From a virus, in IMG/VR virus record IMGVR_UViG_3300043449_000953, positions 1 through 23,060 of that record: DNA of 23,060 nt; one strand, written 5' to 3'. The notes beneath the pieces are model-generated. The model did no database searches, was not told the origin of the DNA, and was given only the letters and a program-made list of their open reading frames with translations. The translations under genes and the position numbers were made by a program. Shown here one piece after another: positions 19,361 through 23,060 of the stretch; the first letter of the stretch is position 1; every line of letters begins with the position of its first letter.

Positions 19361-20007
19361 TCAAACTAATCTGGATCACGCCCGAGGCTGAGAAGCTGAT
19401 CGGGTATATGGCTCGCGTCAGTAATCCTGCCAATCAGGACAACGAGAACGTGGTGGGGCTGCTGAAGTACATGATCCGCAACGAGCATTGGTCGCCGTTC
19501 GAGATGGCGTCTGCGTGCTTCGAGATCAACACGACACGGGATATCGGTCGGCAGATCCTGCGGCATCGGTCATTCTCGTTTCAGGAGTTCAGCCAGAGGT
19601 ATGAAGATGTCAGCAAGTTACCCTACGTCCCTCTTCGGGAGTGTCGGATGCAGGATCCTAACAACAGGCAGAGTAGCTACGAAGTTGAGGACATGCGCCT
19701 CTCAGTCCAATGGGAAAGCCAGCAGAGGGTGCTGCGTACGCTGGCGACCGACATATATCGTTGGGCACTGACTAACGGGATTGCCAAGGAACAAGCACGG
19801 GCCCTGCTGCCTGAAGGCTTGACGCCGAGCAGGATGTACATGAGCGGCACGCTGCGTAGCTGGCTGCATTACTGTGCATTGAGGTCGGATGATGCAACGC
19901 AGAAAGAACATCGCTTGATTGCGCAGGAGATTGGCCGCGAGCTGGCTAAACAGGTGCCGACGATTTGGGAAGCTTGGAGTGCGAAAAATGAAACAGAAAT
20001 ATCCTGA
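19357..20007 (+). CDS. thyX: Flavin-dependent thymidylate synthase ThyX
   Basis: 216 aa, the normal ThyX length. The enzyme makes dTMP from dUMP using FAD, NADPH and methylene-tetrahydrofolate. The signature RHRSFSFQEFSQRY at residues 69-82 matches RHRxxSxNExSxRY except Gln for Asn. HWSPFE at 44-49 and ARALLPEGL...MYMSGTLRSWLHYCALR near 148-180 complete the active site. It serves the phage DNA precursor supply beside DUF3310 and the polymerase. ATGA overlap sets the start. Confidence 0.96.
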   Translation: MIKLIWITPEAEKLIGYMARVSNPANQDNENVVGLLKYMIRNEHWSPFEMASACFEINTTRDIGRQILRHRSFSFQEFSQRYEDVSKLPYVPLRECRMQDPNNRQSSYEVEDMRLSVQWESQQRVLRTLATDIYRWALTNGIAKEQARALLPEGLTPSRMYMSGTLRSWLHYCALRSDDATQKEHRLIAQEIGRELAKQVPTIWEAWSAKNETEIS

Positions 20008-20182
20008 TCAGGTGTGCGCTGAGTGCGCGAAGGATGCGCTGGATCCTATGGAGTGGCAGGATCTTGGGCTTCGAGGATTCACTTTGTGGGAAGATGTCTG
20101 CCCTGTCTGCGACGAGAACAAGATGGTCACTTCCCCACGTAACTATGGGTGGCCGCTGTTCAAGGGGTTTGATAGGCCATGA
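19988..20182 (+). CDS. Zinc-ribbon-like small protein (64 aa)
   Basis: ATG 19988 lies 20 bases inside the end of thyX, after TTGGAG. VCAECAKDALDPMEW and DVCPVCDENKMV give two C-x-x-C pairs about 28 residues apart. Aromatic segment LGLRGFTLWE between. It is one of several such proteins in this operon. Function unknown. Confidence 0.78.
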   Translation: MKQKYPDQVCAECAKDALDPMEWQDLGLRGFTLWEDVCPVCDENKMVTSPRNYGWPLFKGFDRP

Positions 20183-20376
20183 ATAGCCACAAATGGGACC
20201 GCGACGGGGAATGCTGCGTTAAGTGTGGCGAGAAAGATTGGTATGCCGGAGCGGAATGCAGCGTGCCTGATTCATTTGAGCATATTGATAGCCCCGACTG
20301 CCCCTGCGGCCCGACCCTCGATTATGTAGACCCCGAAACAGGTAATAGAGTGTACGTTCACAGGAAACCATCATGA
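20179..20376 (+). CDS. Cysteine-rich small protein (65 aa)
   Basis: ATGA overlap with the preceding stop. HKWDRDGECCVKCGEKDWYA, then AECSVPD and SPDCPCGPTLDY: seven cysteines in 65 residues, consistent with one or two zinc sites. The acidic, aromatic composition differs from the basic ribbons further upstream. Function unknown. Confidence 0.74.
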   Translation: MNSHKWDRDGECCVKCGEKDWYAGAECSVPDSFEHIDSPDCPCGPTLDYVDPETGNRVYVHRKPS

Positions 20377-20411
20377 CCGACCAGATCACCGCAGAGGAGA
20401 TGAGTATATGA
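20373..20411 (+). CDS. Possible 12-codon coupling cistron
   Basis: MTDQITAEEMSI runs from an ATGA overlap with the preceding gene to an ATGA overlap with the next. It contains the GAGGAG ribosome site of the next gene. It may only be a translational bridge, and product function is doubtful. Confidence 0.3.
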   Translation: MTDQITAEEMSI

Positions 20412-20746
20412 AGCAGCACGGACCAAGGGACGAATTCCGGGTTGTTGTTACCCCGCGCTCAATGACCAACTTCGGCGGAATATCTACATCGCGTGGCCTG
20501 TTCTATGGAAACGACGAAGCCGGGCAGCGGCGGTGGGAAAAGGACATGCAGCAGCGGTGCGAAGCGATTGCCGATCAGGTAAGGCGGCATGTCGATGACG
20601 TGGGATATGTGAGCGTCGAATGGGAATCTAGCCCCGTTTGCTCGCACTGCGGCTCCCGCTGGACGGAAATCAGCGACCGCTACAACGGCGGCTGCTGCGA
20701 CAAGGACGAGGAAGCAAACCCGGATCAGGAGACCGCAAGTGTCTGA
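20408..20746 (+). CDS. Protein with C-terminal zinc-ribbon motif (112 aa)
   Basis: ATG 20408 with GAGGAG 9 bases upstream. The N-terminal two thirds are mixed; VCSHCGSRWTEIS and GGCCDKDEE near the end provide Cys ligands for a zinc ribbon. Codons here are more GC-rich than in the array genes. No family recognised. It overlaps the next start by 8 bases. Confidence 0.76.
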   Translation: MKQHGPRDEFRVVVTPRSMTNFGGISTSRGLFYGNDEAGQRRWEKDMQQRCEAIADQVRRHVDDVGYVSVEWESSPVCSHCGSRWTEISDRYNGGCCDKDEEANPDQETASV

Positions 20747-21443
20747 CCCACTCACCACAAATGATCGTGCCTCTCGCCTGCGAGACCTTCGCGTGCGCCT
20801 CAAGTCAGGAGAGTACGACGGGGCCGACATCATGGCCGCATGGATCGCGTGCGACGATCTTGCCGACATGCTGGATAGAGCAGCCCACGAACCGGAAGAC
20901 GCCCACGCCGCGAACTTTACGGAATGGCTGTGCAATGAAATGCCGGCAGGCACCGTCATCGGCGACCCGGCATGGTGGGCGCGGAAGATTTGGGCGGCAG
21001 CAATAGTCTTTGCGCCAGAAGAACCGACAGCTCCACCGCCGGAAGCAGCGCCAAAACCTTCCTATGACCTTCAGGCCACGCTTTACGCATTACTTTGCAA
21101 CCGTGGATACGCCCAGCATGAGGCGCACTCGCTCGCGTATGACGATGTTCTGCCGCTCGTAACCGCTCCACCGCCGCCAGATGTGCAGCGGGATGCGGAG
21201 CTGGACCGCCTGACCGCAGAGAATGCGCGGCTGACTGCTGACTACATTGCGCACGAGCGGGTGGCCGCCAGCCTGACCGCCGAGCGCGACAGGCTGCGGG
21301 AGGCGTTGGCTCCGTTCGTTGCTCTTCTTCAGCCGCACAACGATCAAGGGCCTGACAGGCAGCCCATTTTCGGCATTAACGACGCCACCATAACGCTTGG
21401 AATGCTACGTACCGCCCGCGCCGCCCTCGGAGACCGCACATGA
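20739..21443 (+). CDS. Unknown coiled-coil protein (234 aa)
   Basis: GTG 20739 overlaps the previous gene (AGGAGACC upstream). The N-terminal domain is helical and tryptophan-containing (FTEWLCNEMPAG, PAWWARKIWAA), followed by a Pro/Ala linker (EEPTAPPPEAAPKPS), a segment LQATLYALLCNRGYAQHEA, and a coiled coil (LDRLTAENARLTADYIAHER and on). The layout recalls Ea22-like phage accessory proteins, but I cannot assign a function. Higher GC than its neighbours. Confidence 0.8.
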   Translation: MSDPLTTNDRASRLRDLRVRLKSGEYDGADIMAAWIACDDLADMLDRAAHEPEDAHAANFTEWLCNEMPAGTVIGDPAWWARKIWAAAIVFAPEEPTAPPPEAAPKPSYDLQATLYALLCNRGYAQHEAHSLAYDDVLPLVTAPPPPDVQRDAELDRLTAENARLTADYIAHERVAASLTAERDRLREALAPFVALLQPHNDQGPDRQPIFGINDATITLGMLRTARAALGDRT

Positions 21444-21652
21444 GCACGACAGCGAAAAGGGTGAGAGAACTTGAGGCTGAAATCGGCAGGCTTGACTTTG
21501 GCAGAGCCCCGCCTCCGTGCCTTGATGAGGCTTGCGAATACCTGCGCGCCTACGCCGACAGCCTAGAGCGGCCTTGCATGGACCGGGAGCCGCCGCACTG
21601 CCCGAGTTGCAACTGTGGGGCACCTGACGAACTGAAGAAAGGTGACCTGTGA
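21440..21652 (+). CDS. Small helical protein with Cys-rich tail (70 aa)
   Basis: ATGA overlap sets the start. RVRELEAEIGRLDFG is a coiled-coil start, then CLDEACEYLRAYADSLERPC, and HCPSCNCGAPDELKK at the end, a possible metal site. Similar in style and base composition to the gene before it, so both may have arrived together. Function unknown. Confidence 0.74.
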   Translation: MSTTAKRVRELEAEIGRLDFGRAPPPCLDEACEYLRAYADSLERPCMDREPPHCPSCNCGAPDELKKGDL

Positions 21653-21825
21653 CGCCAAAAGTTACTTCGCCCACCAAAAATGGGGCTTGCCTTTCATGCG
21701 GCAGAGGTGCAACGATGCTGTACCGGGTTCCCGTGATGAACGGCACCCAATGGCGGTGGCGCTGCAAGTCCTGCATCGATAAGCGGGCTGGCAGGAATAA
21801 AGAATTACAGAAGGTGAATAAGTGA
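21649..21825 (+). CDS. Zinc-ribbon microprotein before polymerase copy 2 (58 aa)
   Basis: GTG 21649 overlaps the preceding stop (GTGA), with AAAGGTG upstream. ACLSCGRGATML and WRCKSCIDKRAG give two C-x-x-C pairs about 22 residues apart, as in a zinc ribbon with a basic tail. Its own stop overlaps the start of polymerase copy 2 by GTGA, so the two are likely co-translated. Function unknown. Confidence 0.74.
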   Translation: MTPKVTSPTKNGACLSCGRGATMLYRVPVMNGTQWRWRCKSCIDKRAGRNKELQKVNK

Positions 21826-23060
21826 GTTTCATAACGCTCGATTTCGAGACCTACTACGACAAGCAATTCAGTCTGTCCAAGATGACGACTGAGGAGTACA
21901 TCCGCGATCCTCAATTCGAGGTGATCGGTGTCGGGGTCAAGGTGGATGATTATCCTACTAGGTGGTACACCGGGGATCATGCGTGTTTGAAGGAAGCATT
22001 GAACCAATATGATTGGAAGAACTCCGCTCTTGTCTGCCACAACACGATGTTCGACGGCGCGATTCTCAAGTGGATATTTGATATAGAGCCGGAGTTCTAT
22101 GTCGATACACTATCTATGGCCCGTGCTATTAACGGGATCGAAGTAGGCGGCTCGCTCGCTGCGTTAGTTGAACGATATGGGCTAGGCGATAAGGGCACAG
22201 AAGTCATCAACGCGCTGGGTAAGAAGCGTAAAGACTTTAGCGCGGAGGACTTGGCGCGGTATGGAGAGTACTGCATTAACGACGTAGAACTTACTAGTAA
22301 ACTGTTTGATAAATTAGCTTTAGGTTTCTCTGGCGACGAGCTTAAGCTGATTGACATGACCCTGCGTATGTACATTACCCCGGTGCTTGAAATCGATGAT
22401 GCACTGCTGGTTAGCCGCCTAGAGGCAATTAAGTCTGAAAAAACACTACTGCTCATCGGACTGTCCGAGGCACTGGGCGAGAATACCGAGGAAGGGGTAC
22501 GTAAGAAGCTGTCTAGTAATCCTCAGTTTGCCGAGATCCTCAAGCAGTTCGGCGTGGACCCGCCACTGAAGATTAGTCCTACCACAAGTAAGGAGACGTT
22601 CGCGTTCGCCAAGACGGACGAGGGGTTCTTAACTCTGCAGGAGCATGAGGATCCATTCATCCAGCAGTTGTGTGCCGTGCGACTGGGCACGAAGTCCACC
22701 ATCGAGGAGAGCCGCATCGAGCGGTTCATCAACGTCGGGGCTCGCAACAAGGGCAAGCTTCCGATCCCACTTAAGTACTACGGGGCACATACAGGCCGTT
22801 GGTCCGGGTTGGACTCGATCAACCTGCAGAATCTGCCCAGCAGAGATAAGAAAAAGAAAGCGTTGAAGAACGCGCTGCGCGCTCCGGATGGGCACTATGT
22901 CATCAATTGCGACTCCTCGCAGATCGAGGCCCGCGTGCTGGCATGGCTGGCGGGGCAGGATGATGTGGTTAAGGCGTTCGCTGATAAGCGCGATGTGTAC
23001 TGCGAATTTGCAGCGAAGGTGTACAAGAGACCTATCACGAGAGATAACCCGATTGAAAGA
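21822..23060 (+). CDS. DNA polymerase, family A, with 3'-5' exonuclease domain (copy 2, partial)
   Basis: 413 residues are open to the window edge from GTG 21822 (AAGGTG upstream); the polymerase C-terminus is outside. Exo I D-F-E-T, Exo II HNTMFD and Exo III YCIND are intact, and polymerase motif A D-S-S-Q-I-E-A-R begins at Asp364. Motifs B and C are not in view. Over the first 100 residues I count about 58 identities to copy 1 with no gaps, including ITLDFETYYDK and AWLAGQDD. It is therefore a paralogue, not a fragment of the same gene. Whether it is active depends on the unseen part. Confidence 0.93.
   Translation, partial: MSFITLDFETYYDKQFSLSKMTTEEYIRDPQFEVIGVGVKVDDYPTRWYTGDHACLKEALNQYDWKNSALVCHNTMFDGAILKWIFDIEPEFYVDTLSMARAINGIEVGGSLAALVERYGLGDKGTEVINALGKKRKDFSAEDLARYGEYCINDVELTSKLFDKLALGFSGDELKLIDMTLRMYITPVLEIDDALLVSRLEAIKSEKTLLLIGLSEALGENTEEGVRKKLSSNPQFAEILKQFGVDPPLKISPTTSKETFAFAKTDEGFLTLQEHEDPFIQQLCAVRLGTKSTIEESRIERFINVGARNKGKLPIPLKYYGAHTGRWSGLDSINLQNLPSRDKKKKALKNALRAPDGHYVINCDSSQIEARVLAWLAGQDDVVKAFADKRDVYCEFAAKVYKRPITRDNPIER

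Noticed and set aside
1-23060. tRNA, rRNA, integrase or attachment site
   Set aside because: Looking along both strands I saw no cloverleaf-like segment, rRNA signature, recombinase motif or long terminal direct repeat. A short or unusual tRNA could be missed by eye.

Overview
The window looks like part of a tailed double-stranded DNA phage genome, or possibly a prophage. It carries a terminase pair and a P22-type portal gene on the minus strand. A long, tightly packed plus-strand early/replication block follows, with many 1-23 base gene overlaps. I see no rRNA, tRNA, integrase or CRISPR array. Five clear sigma-70-type promoters (TTGACA/TTGACT, 17-base spacer, TATAAT-like) and Shine-Dalgarno starts suggest a Gram-negative, probably proteobacterial, host that supplies RNA polymerase. 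The host cannot be named from the sequence.

Layout. (1) 1-3759, minus: portal (cut by the window edge), TerL and probable TerS, expressed leftward from a promoter at 3790-3818. (2) 3760-4167: divergent control region with G-rich tracts, a perfect 15-bp palindrome and a rightward promoter. (3) 4168-4689: an unrecognised early gene closed by a strong terminator. (4) 4690-5339: AT-rich gap with a second terminator-like hairpin and at least 12 copies of TGTTCC/GGAACA, a candidate origin or regulator-binding array. (5) 5340-8951: a small HTH-like gene, then eleven consecutive paralogous genes of about 60-80 codons, then small zinc-ribbon and membrane proteins. (6) 8990-14649: an unrecognised 273-aa gene, then an operon with a MoxR/CobS-like AAA+ ATPase, an HExxH-plus-VWA (CobT-like) protein and a DUF3150-like protein. 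(7) 14646-18150: three small winged-helix proteins, a VRR-NUC nuclease and a complete family A DNA polymerase with proofreading domain. (8) 18153-21825: DUF3310, ThyX and many small, mostly cysteine-pair proteins. (9) 21822 to the edge: a second family A DNA polymerase, paralogous to the first.

Three things stand out. First, eleven copies of a near-perfect palindrome, GTTATCA-(1-3 nt)-TGATAAC, are scattered only between 5.5 and 14.9 kb. They occur in all three reading frames of the genes they lie in and also between genes, so selection acts on the DNA or RNA. They could be stoperator-like sites, a processing signal or a miniature palindromic element. Second, the eleven-gene paralogue array has 5-codon N-terminal indels that coincide with these palindromes. 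Third, there are two exonuclease-plus-polymerase genes about 3.7 kb apart, roughly 58% identical over their first 100 residues by hand count.
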